NCBI GenBank assembly: GCA_030690315.1
Contig: JAUYGY010000016.1
Coordinates: 1-49,871, forward strand
Direction of reading: 5' to 3'
Source of the DNA: Aequorivita sp.
GTDB lineage: Bacteria; Bacteroidota; Bacteroidia; Flavobacteriales; Flavobacteriaceae
DNA: 49,871 bases
This document shows, in pieces, positions 7,619 to 16,310 of the stretch; position 1 is the stretch's first letter; every line of letters starts with the position of its first letter. Below the pieces are notes generated by a model that did no database searches, had not been told where the DNA came from, and saw only the letters and a list, made by a program, of their open reading frames with translations. Position numbers and translations under genes: made by a program.

Positions 7619-8836
7619 TTAGGGAATTAACAAACTGGTAATAATCTGCGTTTTTGAGTGAAGCGTTTTGTGAACGGGACACTTATCAGCAATTTGGAGC
7701 AGTCGAATTTTTTGCTCTTCTGAAAGAGGACCCTCTAATGTTATTTCACGGGTAAAGGTGTCTATTTTAGCGGAATCTTCTTCACAATGCTCACAATCTA
7801 CTGCGTGGTCTCTGGAATAATTGATGTTACAAGTAACATTTTCAACTTCCCATTTCTTTCTTTTTGCATACATCTGTATTGTCATAACAGTGCAGGCGGC
7901 AAGTCCCGCTGAAAGAAACTCATAGGGCGTCGGCCCAAAATTGTTTCCGCCAAAACTAGTAGGTTCGTCGGCAATAAGCGCGTGGTCCCCTAATTTCAAT
8001 TGGGTCGTGAAACCTTCATCCATGTCCAAACTTGCCGCTACTTTACTTTTGCTCCTAATTTTTTCAAAAGGGGGAATCTTTACATAGCGGGAGGCCCAGC
8101 CAGCAATTACATGGCCCACATAGTCTGAATCTTCTTTTTTGCTCAAAAGATGGTCCACGCCATCAAGTGATACAAAACTTTTAGGGTGATGTGCAGCTTT
8201 GTAGATTTCCTCAGCATTTGTTATACTTACAATTTTATCCTGTGGAGAATGTAATATCAGCAAAGCCTTCCTAAAATTGCTTACAATATTTATAAGCGAT
8301 TTGTTCTCGAGATCGTCCAAAAATTGTTTTTTAATGGTGAAATCTATACCTCCCAAATTCACTTTTGCTTTTCCGTTTTTGTTTATTTCCGGAGCGCTGT
8401 CTTTTAGCAGATGCATTACATGAGAAGGATGACTGGGCGAATTGATGATTGCCAACGCTTTGATGGATTTAATTTTTGAAGCCGCAAATATGGCTGCTGC
8501 TCCGCCTAATGACTGTCCAATAAGTAGGGAGGGAGCCATATAATTTTTTTCTAAAAAAGCTGCGGCTTCCAATAGATCTTCCACATTTCCTGAGAAATTT
8601 GTATTTTCAAAATCGCCTTCACTTTCCCCCAATCCCGTAAAATCAAACCGAAGCACCCCAAATCCTTTTTCGGTTAATGCGCGACTAACATTCTTAACGG
8701 CTGTCAAGTTTTTGGTACATGTAAAACAATGTGAAAAAATGGCAAAATTGTGCGGTTTCTGGTTTAAGGGAAGCTCTAAACGCCCTGCCAACTTTTCATC
8801 GTCTTTGTTGCTAAAGGATACTTTTTGAATGTTCAT
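7619..8836 (-). CDS. Bifunctional alpha/beta-hydrolase - OsmC family protein
   Basis: A 405-residue cytoplasmic fusion. Residues 1-255 are a serine hydrolase: nucleophile Ser109 in GQSLGG, probable acid Asp200 (HSPQDKIVS) and His229 (GVDHLL). Residues 265-405 are an OsmC/Ohr-like peroxide-reductase domain with the two reactive cysteines Cys315 (LAACTVMT) and Cys386 (KCPVHKTL). An extra pair CEHC (348-351) sits in the OsmC half. The same fusion is known in many Bacteroidota; the substrate is not established. It follows the lipid kinase gene by 5 bases, so the two are probably cotranscribed. Confidence 0.9.
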   Translation of the reverse strand: MNIQKVSFSNKDDEKLAGRLELPLNQKPHNFAIFSHCFTCTKNLTAVKNVSRALTEKGFGVLRFDFTGLGESEGDFENTNFSGNVEDLLEAAAFLEKNYMAPSLLIGQSLGGAAAIFAASKIKSIKALAIINSPSHPSHVMHLLKDSAPEINKNGKAKVNLGGIDFTIKKQFLDDLENKSLINIVSNFRKALLILHSPQDKIVSITNAEEIYKAAHHPKSFVSLDGVDHLLSKKEDSDYVGHVIAGWASRYVKIPPFEKIRSKSKVAASLDMDEGFTTQLKLGDHALIADEPTSFGGNNFGPTPYEFLSAGLAACTVMTIQMYAKRKKWEVENVTCNINYSRDHAVDCEHCEEDSAKIDTFTREITLEGPLSEEQKIRLLQIADKCPVHKTLHSKTQIITSLLIP

Positions 8837-8841
8837 GGTGC

Positions 8842-9747
8842 TTATTTTTTGAAATGTAAATTACAGAAATGCTCAGGTACGGCCACTAAAATAATTTCTT
8901 TTTCTATAAATACAGTGGCTTTGTTAATTTCACCCAAAAATTCGCCATCTATTTGAAAAGGCACCTTTTTTGTTGCGCTAATTTGCGCTTTGCTGGTTGA
9001 AATTACGCGTACAAAATCTGGCGACATTTCGGGTTCGTCGTATATTGTTTTGAAAATTTCAATAAAATCAAGGCTTTTGAAAATTAGTATTTCAAACTTG
9101 CCATCGTTCATTTTTCCTTTCGGATTTATGGTGGCTCCGGTTCCAAATTTGTTGGCATTGGCAATGGCTAGCAGAATTCCAGTTTCTTCAAATGTTTCCT
9201 CTTCGGTTTTAATACTGAAATGAAACGGGGAATTGGAATTGAAAAGCGTGGGGAATGATTGCAGAAAATAGCCGAATTTTCCACGAATTCCAGAGCTTTC
9301 ATAATTTTTTATGAGTTCGGCATTAATGCCTAAATCGGCAATGTGCAAACAAAACCGATCGTTTATATAGAGCGCATCAACTTTCATCGTGCAATCAGAT
9401 AGTGCAATTTGAATTTGTTCGGGAAGGGTTTGCGGGAGGTTAAAATTTACGGCGATCCCGTTGGCAGAACCTGCGGGTAGTATTCCCAAACAGATATCGG
9501 TTCCCAAAACACATTGTGCCACCATTGAAATTGTTCCGTCGCCGCCCGCCACCAAAATACGCGACGGATTTATTTCTTTTATGATGGAATTTATGGACTC
9601 TTTGTCCTTTTCGCCGCAGGTTTCGTAAATTTTTAAATTGAATTTTCTCTTTTCCGCCTCTGTTTTTACGGAAGCTATTAATGTAGATTTTTCAGAATCG
9701 CCTGAAATTGGGTTGACTACAAGTAAAATATAATTTTCTGAATTCAT
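8842..9747 (-). CDS. Diacylglycerol/lipid kinase family protein
   Basis: A 301-residue cytoplasmic kinase of the DagK/YegS/sphingosine kinase fold. The nucleotide-binding GGDGT is at residues 68-72, preceded by the N-terminal VVNPISG motif, and GILPAGSANGIA follows as in the family. It likely phosphorylates a membrane lipid such as diacylglycerol. It heads a two-gene unit with the hydrolase-OsmC gene and is divergent, by only 65 bases, from an App1-type phosphatase that could catalyse the reverse step. Confidence 0.88.
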   Translation of the reverse strand: MNSENYILLVVNPISGDSEKSTLIASVKTEAEKRKFNLKIYETCGEKDKESINSIIKEINPSRILVAGGDGTISMVAQCVLGTDICLGILPAGSANGIAVNFNLPQTLPEQIQIALSDCTMKVDALYINDRFCLHIADLGINAELIKNYESSGIRGKFGYFLQSFPTLFNSNSPFHFSIKTEEETFEETGILLAIANANKFGTGATINPKGKMNDGKFEILIFKSLDFIEIFKTIYDEPEMSPDFVRVISTSKAQISATKKVPFQIDGEFLGEINKATVFIEKEIILVAVPEHFCNLHFKK

Positions 9748-9812
9748 TGGTATAGATTGTTTTTAAAAATAAGTAATTTGGAAAAGCTAAACAGTTAACG
9801 AAATCTCAATAA

Positions 9813-10778
9813 GTGAAGCTTGATTTAAAACTTTACAGAGGCTATGTGAATAATGAAGAATTGGTTGTTTTTGGCCATGTCTTTAAATCTTGGGCGCCCG
9901 ATAAATACCGATTGGACCGCAAGGGAATTCGCCATGCGGTTTCGGTAATTCATATGTTCCGAATAAAACCTTTGGAAAATGTTGAAGTAAAACTAAAGTT
10001 TAAGAATATTGAAATAACCACCAAAACTCTTGCAGATGGTTATTTTCGGATTTCCATTCCGTATTCCGGAATGCTTGAAAGCGGTTGGCATCCGTATGAA
10101 GTGAGCTGTAAAGTGTACCATTACGGGGTTGTGGAAAATTCTGAATTATTGAAACCTTTTGAGAGTAAAGTTGCGGTTATATCAGATATTGATGACACTT
10201 TTTTGGTTTCGCATAGCGGTAATTTTTTTAAGAAACTCTATGTGCTTCTTCTTAAAAACATCAACAACCGAAAGGTTTTTGAAGATGTAGCGCCACACTA
10301 CCAGGCACTTAGCAGGGCAGGGCAGGAGAATGAAACGGCTTTTAATTCGTTCTTCTACGTTTCCAGTAGCGAATGGAATCTGTATGAATTTGTTGATTCC
10401 TTTGCGCGAATGCACGATCTTCCCAAAGCGGTTATCAAGCTGAAAAAAATAAAGACCGGCATCTCCGATTTTCTTTTTACCGGAAGGGGAAGCCACGATC
10501 ACAAATTCGAAAAGATTAAGGATATAATTATGTTCTATCCAAAACTCGAGTATGTTCTGCTTGGCGATGATTCACAGCAAGATCCTTATTTATACGAACG
10601 TATTGTAAAAATTTTTCCCAAAAGCATAAAGGCAATCTACATTCGTCAGACTTCCGGACGGAAGAAAACCAAAACCGTTGAGATTCTTAAAAACATAGAA
10701 TCTATGAACGTTGCAACTTGCTATTTCACTAATAGCGAAGAGGCAATTGCACATTCCAACAACATTGGGATTTTATAA
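9813..10778 (+). CDS. App1-type phosphatidate phosphatase domain protein
   Basis: A 321-residue protein with the HAD-like catalytic motif DIDDT (125-129) in VAVISDIDDTFLVSHSG, FFYVSSSEWNLYEF and LLGDDSQQDP, which are the signatures of the DUF2183/App1 family (Mg-dependent phosphatidate phosphatase in yeast). The first 115 residues form a beta-rich domain. It has no signal peptide. The start is GTG at 9813, because a TAA lies immediately upstream in frame and no good ATG precedes the conserved N-terminus. It is divergent from the lipid kinase gene. Confidence 0.88.
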   Translation: MKLDLKLYRGYVNNEELVVFGHVFKSWAPDKYRLDRKGIRHAVSVIHMFRIKPLENVEVKLKFKNIEITTKTLADGYFRISIPYSGMLESGWHPYEVSCKVYHYGVVENSELLKPFESKVAVISDIDDTFLVSHSGNFFKKLYVLLLKNINNRKVFEDVAPHYQALSRAGQENETAFNSFFYVSSSEWNLYEFVDSFARMHDLPKAVIKLKKIKTGISDFLFTGRGSHDHKFEKIKDIIMFYPKLEYVLLGDDSQQDPYLYERIVKIFPKSIKAIYIRQTSGRKKTKTVEILKNIESMNVATCYFTNSEEAIAHSNNIGIL

Positions 10779-10881
10779 AATTCAATGCAAAACAATTTCA
10801 GTTTCCTTTACAAACATTTTAATTTCTCCATTAAACTTAATGGAAGTAAAGTTGATTTAATTTAGGAATATTCCCAAAAAC

Positions 10882-10912
10882 AAAAAGAGGAAAACCATCG
10901 ATTTTCCTCTTT
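10882..10912. terminator. Bidirectional terminator
   Basis: The inverted repeat AAAGAGGAAAA / TTTTCCTCTTT with loop CCATCGA lies between two convergent genes; A- and T-runs on the two sides can serve both strands. Confidence 0.8.
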
Positions 10913-10935
10913 CACATTTTTATTTGATGGTTTTA

Positions 10936-11457
10936 CTACCCTCTTTTTGAATACTTGTTTCTGTCAAACTCGTCCCTTTCATAGAAATTTTCATCGTCAT
11001 AAACAGCGTCGGGCACAACTTCTCTATTATATGATTTCAGCACTGTAGTTTCATATTCTTTATTCAAACTTGTTCCGTGCTGATATCTTTTGGTTTCTGA
11101 AAAGGTGCGGTAATCTATTCCATTTGCGAGCACATTTTTATTGCTTTTGTCCAAATTCACCATTCCTATAGGAATAATAACATGGTTTTCGCCATCTTTA
11201 TTTACAAATTCGCGAATGTCCATATGGTTTGGTCTTCCATAAGGATCATGATTTGCATCGATAATAGTTTTATCTACGTGCACATCTAAATATACAACCC
11301 GCTGGATGTTTTTATTTACCAATAGATTTTCAACCTTGCCAACTACTCTATTATCTGCATCACGAACGTCCCATCCACGCACATCCGGATTGTCGCTTGC
11401 AACTTTATAATCAGAAAGTTCGTTGAGGTTATAGAGGTGTTTTTCTTCGTTTTTCAT
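10936..11457 (-). CDS. PRC-barrel domain protein
   Basis: A 173-residue soluble protein. Residues 15-90 (VRGWDVRDADNRVVGKVENL, then YLDVHVD) match the PRC-barrel fold and the core is continued by VIIPIGMVNL. The last 50 residues are polar and rich in Tyr, Asp, Glu and Arg. PRC-barrel proteins of this type in Bacteroidota are often stress or photosynthesis-unrelated proteins of unknown role. It is followed upstream in its own direction by a small membrane-protein gene 24 bases away. Confidence 0.85.
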   Translation of the reverse strand: MKNEEKHLYNLNELSDYKVASDNPDVRGWDVRDADNRVVGKVENLLVNKNIQRVVYLDVHVDKTIIDANHDPYGRPNHMDIREFVNKDGENHVIIPIGMVNLDKSNKNVLANGIDYRTFSETKRYQHGTSLNKEYETTVLKSYNREVVPDAVYDDENFYERDEFDRNKYSKRG

Positions 11458-11481
11458 AGCTTTGTTTTTAATAATTAATAA

Positions 11482-11685
11482 TTAATATGCTGATGTAGTA
11501 TCTGCTTCCATTTCATTGAATTCTTCATTCATTTGAGGAATGGAATCAGTAACCATTTCATTTTGTTCAGTTTCATTAAGATTATCATTGTAAGTCCAAT
11601 AGATGTAAACGCCAACTATCAGTACCAATACAAGTAATATCCAAGGCCAAACTGGTTTTTTCTTTTCAATTTTAATTTCTGCCAT
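11482..11685 (-). CDS. Small single-span membrane protein, 67 aa
   Basis: A basic N-terminus (KIEKKKP) is followed by one transmembrane helix (PWILLVLVLIVGVYIYW, about 13-29) and an acidic tail rich in Glu, Asp, Asn and Met. The layout suggests a cytoplasmic N-terminus and a periplasmic tail. The family is not recognised. It precedes the PRC-barrel gene in the same direction and is probably cotranscribed with it. Confidence 0.7.
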   Translation of the reverse strand: MAEIKIEKKKPVWPWILLVLVLIVGVYIYWTYNDNLNETEQNEMVTDSIPQMNEEFNEMEADTTSAY

Positions 11686-11903
11686 AACATGAGTTTTTAA
11701 TGGTTGATTTATTTTTTTATTAAAATTAATGAATCTTAAAATAGGGGTTGCCCAATTATCTGTTAACTAAAGTGTTAATTAATGCTAATTGAACCATTTC
11801 GAACCATTTGTAACTCATTTCAAAATTTCGCGGAATAATTTTTTTGGTATGAGTTTAACGTTTTCTCCTTTTGTATAAACACGCTTTGTTTTACTTTTAG
11901 AAT

Positions 11904-13025
11904 ATGAATAAAAGAGAAGCTAAAAGCGGATTTGTCTTCACCAAGCACACCCCAAAAGATCAGTCACCTTTTGAAAAACTCTTCGATGTTTTCCAGGAAT
12001 TGATTACCCATACTTCGGGCGATTTTGATGAGGCGATGGACTGGTTGAAACAGATAGATGAAGAATATAAGCTTACAACAGACGATTACACGTTGGACGA
12101 TTTTGTGGAAGACCTTAAAAAGAAAGGCTATTTGCGCGAAGAAATAAAAATGGACGGCAAAAATGGTTTGGCCATCACCGAAAAAACTGAAAGGGCACTT
12201 CGGAAAAGAGCTTTGGAACAGATTTTCGGAAAACTCAGAAAAAGTGGCGCCGGCAACCATCGCACAAAACAAACGGGCAGGGGAGATGAGCAGGCTGGCG
12301 AATTTCGTGATTACCGATTTGGCGATTCCTTGGAACAAATCTCGATGACGGAAAGTTTCAAGAATGCACAGATAAATCACGGCTTGGGAGAATTTACGCT
12401 TTCTGAAAATGATTTGGTGGTTGAAGAAACCATGTACAAAACCCAAATGAGCACCGTGCTGATGATAGACATTAGCCACAGCATGATTCTCTATGGCGAA
12501 GACAGAATTACGCCCGCAAAAAAGGTAGCGATGGCGCTTTCAGAATTTATAACCACGCGATACCCAAAAGATACGCTGGATATTTTGGTCTTCGGAAACG
12601 ATGCGTGGCCCATAAAAATAAAGGATTTACCCTATTTAAATGTTGGGCCATACCACACAAATACTGTTGCGGGGCTTCAACTGGCAATGGATTTATTGCG
12701 AAGAAAACGAAACACCAACAAACAAATTTTTATGATAACCGACGGAAAACCAAGCTGCGTAAGGCTTTCAGATGGACGATATTATAAAAACAGCAATGGC
12801 CTAGACAGCTATATTGTAAACAAATGTTACGCAATGGCATCACAGGCTCGAAAACTTCATATTCCAATCACTACATTTATGATTGCGGAAGATCCTTACT
12901 TGATGCAATTTATAGAGGAATTTACTTCCGCCAATAAAGGCAAGGCATTTTATACGGGCTTAAAAGGGTTGGGGGAAATGATTTTTAGTGATTATGAAAC
13001 AAATCGCACAAAACGATTACGATGA
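11904..13025 (+). CDS. VWA domain protein, partner of a MoxR-type ATPase
   Basis: A 373-residue cytoplasmic protein. The C-terminal half is a von Willebrand A domain with an intact MIDAS: DISHS (189-193), a conserved Thr in NTVAG and ITDGKPS. The N-terminal half is helical and charged. VWA proteins of this type work with MoxR/BchI-like AAA+ ATPases as metal-dependent chaperone pairs, as BchD does with BchI. Such an ATPase is the next operon gene, separated by a small four-helix-bundle gene element. Confidence 0.88.
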   Translation: MNKREAKSGFVFTKHTPKDQSPFEKLFDVFQELITHTSGDFDEAMDWLKQIDEEYKLTTDDYTLDDFVEDLKKKGYLREEIKMDGKNGLAITEKTERALRKRALEQIFGKLRKSGAGNHRTKQTGRGDEQAGEFRDYRFGDSLEQISMTESFKNAQINHGLGEFTLSENDLVVEETMYKTQMSTVLMIDISHSMILYGEDRITPAKKVAMALSEFITTRYPKDTLDILVFGNDAWPIKIKDLPYLNVGPYHTNTVAGLQLAMDLLRRKRNTNKQIFMITDGKPSCVRLSDGRYYKNSNGLDSYIVNKCYAMASQARKLHIPITTFMIAEDPYLMQFIEEFTSANKGKAFYTGLKGLGEMIFSDYETNRTKRLR

Positions 13026-13030
13026 TGAAA

Positions 13031-13069
13031 AAAGAATAAAGAGGAAAGAATAAAGAATAAAGAGGAAAG
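13031..13069. repeat. Left arm of IVP element 1
   Basis: Five to six purine-only-plus-T heptamers (AGAATAA, AGAGGAA) in strict register. Confidence 0.8.
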
Positions 13070-13095
13070 ATTTAAATTGTTGTAAATTATATATT

Positions 13096-13455
13096 ATGAA
13101 ACCCAAGCATAATTACAAAAATTTGAAAATTTGGAAAAAAGCATTAAATATTGCTTTTGAAACTTCAAATATCTTAGAAGCATTCCCTAAAAAAGAACAG
13201 TATAATTTGATTTCTCAAATAAGTAAATGCTCGATCTCTATTCCAAGCAATATTGCCGAAGGTTCTTCAAGAACAGATAAATCGTTTAATCATTTTCTTG
13301 ATATTTCCTTAGGATCATCCTATGAATTAAGCACACAATTATTAATTGCACATCACAAAAAATATATAAATAGTGAAGAGTTAGAAAAGTTGGAAAACAA
13401 TATTATTGAATGGCAAATGATGACCTCAGGTTTTCAAAAAACTTTACTTCATTAG
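13096..13455 (+). CDS. Four-helix-bundle protein, S23/IVP family (copy 1)
   Basis: 119 residues of the family first found inside 23S rRNA intervening sequences (also related to Avd of diversity-generating retroelements). The family core is plain: YKNLKIWKKA, FPKKEQY, ISIPSNIAEGSSR and GSSYEL. The protein is small, basic and probably nucleic-acid binding; its function is not known. It sits between the VWA and AAA+ genes in the same direction and is flanked by inverted 7-bp repeat arms. No rRNA or reverse transcriptase is nearby. Confidence 0.93.
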   Translation: MKPKHNYKNLKIWKKALNIAFETSNILEAFPKKEQYNLISQISKCSISIPSNIAEGSSRTDKSFNHFLDISLGSSYELSTQLLIAHHKKYINSEELEKLENNIIEWQMMTSGFQKTLLH

Positions 13456-13480
13456 TCTTTCTTCTTTCTTCTTTTCTCTT
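13456..13480. repeat. Right arm of IVP element 1
   Basis: Pyrimidine-only heptamers TCTTTCT, TCTTTCT, TCTTTTC, inverted relative to the left arm. Confidence 0.8.
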
Positions 13481-13494
13481 ATATCTAAAAAATT

Positions 13495-14958
13495 ATGGAC
13501 ATAAAAAAAATCAAAACTTTCGGTGACCTTAAAAAAGCCGGTTACGAACCAAAATCAATTAAAGAAGAATTGCGTCGCAATCTGCTTCAAAAAATAATGA
13601 AGAAGGAAACACCATTTGTGGGCATTCACGGATATGAACTTACCGTAATTCCTGAATTGGAGCGCGCTATTCTTTCAAAACACAACATCAATCTTTTAGG
13701 TTTACGCGGACAAGCAAAAACCCGATTGGCGCGCCAAATGGTTAGCCTTTTGGATGAATATATTCCCGTGGTTGAAGGCAGTGAAATAAATGACGATCCC
13801 TTCCGGCCAATTTCGAGATATGCAAAAAACCTGATTCACGAGAAAGGTGATGATACTCCTATAAATTGGTTGCATCGCGAGGATCGTTTTTCAGAAAAAC
13901 TTGCGACGCCTGATGTTACGGTTGCCGATATAATTGGCGATGTGGACCCAATAAAGGCCGCAAACTTAAAACTCACTTATGCCGATGATCGCGTGATTCA
14001 TTTTGGAATGATTCCCAGAAGCAACCGTTGCATTTTTGTGATTAATGAATTGCCAGATTTGCAGCCAAGGATTCAAGTGGCGCTTTTCAATATTTTACAG
14101 GAAGGCGATATTCAAATTAGAGGTTTTGCTGTTAGATTACCTTTTGATATTCAATTCGTTTTCACAGCAAACCCAGAAGATTACACAAATCGCGGAAGTA
14201 TTGTAACTCCGCTGAAAGATAGAATTGGATCCCAAATTTTAACCCATTATCCCGAAGATATTCAAACGGCACGAACTATTACAGCACAGGAAACTGCAGA
14301 AGCTAGTGCGAATAAAACAAACATTTATGTACCAGAACTTGCAAAAGATGTTTTGGAACAAATAAGTTTTGAAGCCCGTGAAAATGATTTTATTGATGCA
14401 AAAAGCGGCGTGAGTGCCCGTTTAAGTATCACTGCTTTTGAGAACCTATTAAGCACAGCTGAAAGACGCGCATTGCAAAATGGGGAAGAAAAAACTACCG
14501 TTCGTTTGGGCGATTTTATGGGTGTAATTCCAGCAATTACCGGAAAAATTGAATTGGTTTATGAAGGAGAGCAGGAAGGAGTTTCCCATGTTGCCCAACA
14601 ATTAATTGTTGATGCTGTGAATACTACTTTTAAGGAACGCTTTCCAAAAATTGAAAAACTCACTAAAAATGGAGATGCAGATCCATATACTGAAATTGTG
14701 TCGTGGTTTTTTGAGGAAAATGATTTTGAGCTTCTCGATACCTTTTCAGACGAAGAATATAAAAATGAATTGGACCGGATTATTCCACTTCAGCAATTGA
14801 TAGAGAAATATCAACCCGAGACGTCAAAAAAAGATAGTTATTTTTTAAAGGAAGTAATTCTTTGGGCTTTGGCAGAGAACAAAAAACTGAGTAAATTCAG
14901 TTTGGGAAATGGACTTCATTTTAAGGATTTATACGGAAGTTATATTAGCGGACTTTAA
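13495..14958 (+). CDS. MoxR/BchI-type AAA+ ATPase
   Basis: A 487-residue AAA+ ATPase of the magnesium-chelatase subunit I / MoxR type. The Walker A-like loop is GLRGQAKT (69-76), where Ala replaces the usual Gly before Lys. The Walker B region is CIFVINELPDLQP (about 179-191), with Asn184-Glu185 at the catalytic end. Sensor-like TANPEDYTNRG and arginine-containing TPLKDRIGSQ follow. The C-terminal lid is long. Together with the VWA protein two genes upstream it probably forms a chaperone-like remodelling pair; the client is unknown. Confidence 0.88.
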   Translation: MDIKKIKTFGDLKKAGYEPKSIKEELRRNLLQKIMKKETPFVGIHGYELTVIPELERAILSKHNINLLGLRGQAKTRLARQMVSLLDEYIPVVEGSEINDDPFRPISRYAKNLIHEKGDDTPINWLHREDRFSEKLATPDVTVADIIGDVDPIKAANLKLTYADDRVIHFGMIPRSNRCIFVINELPDLQPRIQVALFNILQEGDIQIRGFAVRLPFDIQFVFTANPEDYTNRGSIVTPLKDRIGSQILTHYPEDIQTARTITAQETAEASANKTNIYVPELAKDVLEQISFEARENDFIDAKSGVSARLSITAFENLLSTAERRALQNGEEKTTVRLGDFMGVIPAITGKIELVYEGEQEGVSHVAQQLIVDAVNTTFKERFPKIEKLTKNGDADPYTEIVSWFFEENDFELLDTFSDEEYKNELDRIIPLQQLIEKYQPETSKKDSYFLKEVILWALAENKKLSKFSLGNGLHFKDLYGSYISGL

Positions 14959-14971
14959 AATTTTCGCTAAT

Positions 14972-15011
14972 AAAAAATCCGCCAATTTTATTACAAATTG
15001 GCGGATTTTAT
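14972..15011. terminator. Strong bidirectional terminator
   Basis: The near-perfect 15-bp stem AAAATCCGCCAATTT / AAATTGGCGGATTTT with loop TATTAC lies between the convergent ATPase and LysM genes. Confidence 0.9.
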
Positions 15012-15027
15012 TTTTTATAAGAATTAA

Positions 15028-15405
15028 TTAAATATGCGGAATCACCAACTCATCACCCGGATGAATAAGGTCTGCCGATTTCAATTTACCTCTGTTAGCT
15101 TCAAATATGTTGTTATACTTGTTCGGGTCTTTATAATATTGCTTTGATATTTTGCTCAAGGTTTCGCCACTTTGCACGGTATGGTGTGCATAAACAGAGG
15201 AATCTGCAATCTTAATATCTGCCATAATATCGGTTGGGTTTTCACCTCCAATTCTTTTTATTTCGTCCCATAATAGGTTCTTTTCATACGGAGTCCTTGC
15301 TGTTCCCCAAACCTTTAATTGCCCGTTCTCTTCTTTTACATCGCCGTTTTGAATGTTTAGTTTTTCACCTAAATCCAGAACACTTTGGTATTTTGACTTT
15401 ATCAT
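15028..15405 (-). CDS. LysM domain protein, Kbp/YgaU-like
   Basis: A 125-residue protein. The C-terminal LysM domain (about 74-124) reads HHTVQSGETLSKISKQYY...ANRGKLKSADLIHPGDELVIP. The first 70 residues (GDVKEENGQLKVWGTA, YEKNLLWDEIKRIGG) resemble the BON-like domain of the E. coli potassium-binding protein Kbp, which has the same domain order. No signal peptide is present, as in Kbp. K+ binding is inferred from the family only. It is monocistronic, closed by the terminator at 14972-15011. Confidence 0.85.
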   Translation of the reverse strand: MIKSKYQSVLDLGEKLNIQNGDVKEENGQLKVWGTARTPYEKNLLWDEIKRIGGENPTDIMADIKIADSSVYAHHTVQSGETLSKISKQYYKDPNKYNNIFEANRGKLKSADLIHPGDELVIPHI

Positions 15406-15581
15406 TTTATGAGTTTTTAAATGTTAATTATTAAAGATACATTTTTTAGGATATGTGATTTTTGGGATTAATAAAAATTTAATATTATCTTGAAAATACA
15501 TGCAAATTTCACTACCAAAATTTAAAGAATATTTAACTAAATATTATTGAGAATTTGTAAAAAAAATCACAGCACTTCTAA

Positions 15582-15589
15582 TACCTTTG
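15582..15589 (+). promoter_or_regulatory. Candidate -7 box of the fasciclin gene
   Basis: TACCTTTG fits TAnnTTTG and lies 28 bases before the ATG. The nearest upstream TTG (15555-15557) is a few bases further away than the usual -33 spacing. Confidence 0.5.
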
Positions 15590-15617
15590 ATGGAACATTT
15601 AAATCAACTATACTATT

Positions 15618-16250
15618 ATGAAATTTAAAACAATTGTACTGTCTCTAGCTGTAGTAACAATGCTTTTTGCAAGCTGTGAAGACACAAAAAAGAAAGAAGC
15701 TGAAGCGCAAGCTCAAGCTGAACAAATGCGTATGGAGCGCGAAGCAGATTCTTTGATGAAAGTTGAAGAAGAAGCAAAATTTAAAATGGCCGAAATGGAA
15801 GCTAATTCAATTGCTGCAAAAGCAATGGGTAATGCAGATCTTTCTACATTGGTAAGTGCTCTTCAAGCTGCCGATATGGCGCAAACTTTAAAAGGTGAAG
15901 GCGATTACACAGTTTTCGCTCCAACAAACGATGCTTTCAGCAAATTGCCTAAAGCTACATTGGAAAATTTAATGAAGCCAGAGAACAAAACTCAACTTCA
16001 AAAAGTGCTTCAATACCACGTGCTTCAAGGTAAAATGAATTCTGCTGATGTTGTTGCAAAAATCAAAGCTGCAAACAACAAGCTTGATGTTGCAACATTG
16101 AATGGTGAAAACATAACTTTATCTGAAAAAGACGGTAAAGTGATGATTAAAGATGCTAAAGGAAATACAGCTACTGTAACAAGTGCTGATATGGACGCAT
16201 CAAATGGAACTGTACACGTTGTAGATAAAGTGTTAATGCCAAAAATGTAA
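15618..16250 (+). CDS. Fasciclin (FAS1) domain lipoprotein
   Basis: A 210-residue lipoprotein: signal with FASC (Cys20), then a charged helical linker (about 24-66, rich in Ala, Glu, Gln and Met), then one FAS1 domain. Family signatures visible are GDYTVFAPTNDAFSKLP, LQKVLQYHVLQG and GTVHVVDKVLMP. FAS1 proteins mediate adhesion at the cell surface. The long coiled-coil-like linker after the lipid anchor suggests the domain is held away from the membrane. It is monocistronic, with a terminator straight after it. Confidence 0.93.
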   Translation: MKFKTIVLSLAVVTMLFASCEDTKKKEAEAQAQAEQMRMEREADSLMKVEEEAKFKMAEMEANSIAAKAMGNADLSTLVSALQAADMAQTLKGEGDYTVFAPTNDAFSKLPKATLENLMKPENKTQLQKVLQYHVLQGKMNSADVVAKIKAANNKLDVATLNGENITLSEKDGKVMIKDAKGNTATVTSADMDASNGTVHVVDKVLMPKM

Positions 16251-16274
16251 TTCATTTTTAAATGAATAAAAAGA

Positions 16275-16300
16275 AAAGCTCCAGAAATGGGCTTTTTTTT
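16275..16300 (+). terminator. Terminator after the fasciclin gene
   Basis: The stem AAAAGCTC / GGGCTTTT (one G-U pair) with a T8 run lies 25 bases after the stop. Confidence 0.8.
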
Positions 16301-16310
16301 ATGTCGTATT

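Larger units (their letters stand above)
13031..13480 (+). other. Heptad-armed IVP element 1 (in the VWA-MoxR operon)
   Basis: The four-helix-bundle gene at 13096-13455 is enclosed by two 7-bp-period arms. The left arm at 13031-13069 (AGAATAA/AGAGGAA heptamers) starts 5 bases after the VWA stop. The right arm at 13456-13480 (TCTTTCT heptamers) starts directly after the gene's stop. The arms are inverted: 13039-13063 pairs with 13456-13480 at 22 of 25 positions by eye. The element fills the intergenic gap and leaves only 14 bases before the MoxR start. The transcript could fold into a stem with the gene in the loop. Confidence 0.7.

Noticed and set aside
13096..13455. Avd accessory gene of a diversity-generating retroelement
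   Set aside because: The S23 fold fits Avd too, but no reverse transcriptase or template/variable repeat is present near any of the four copies.
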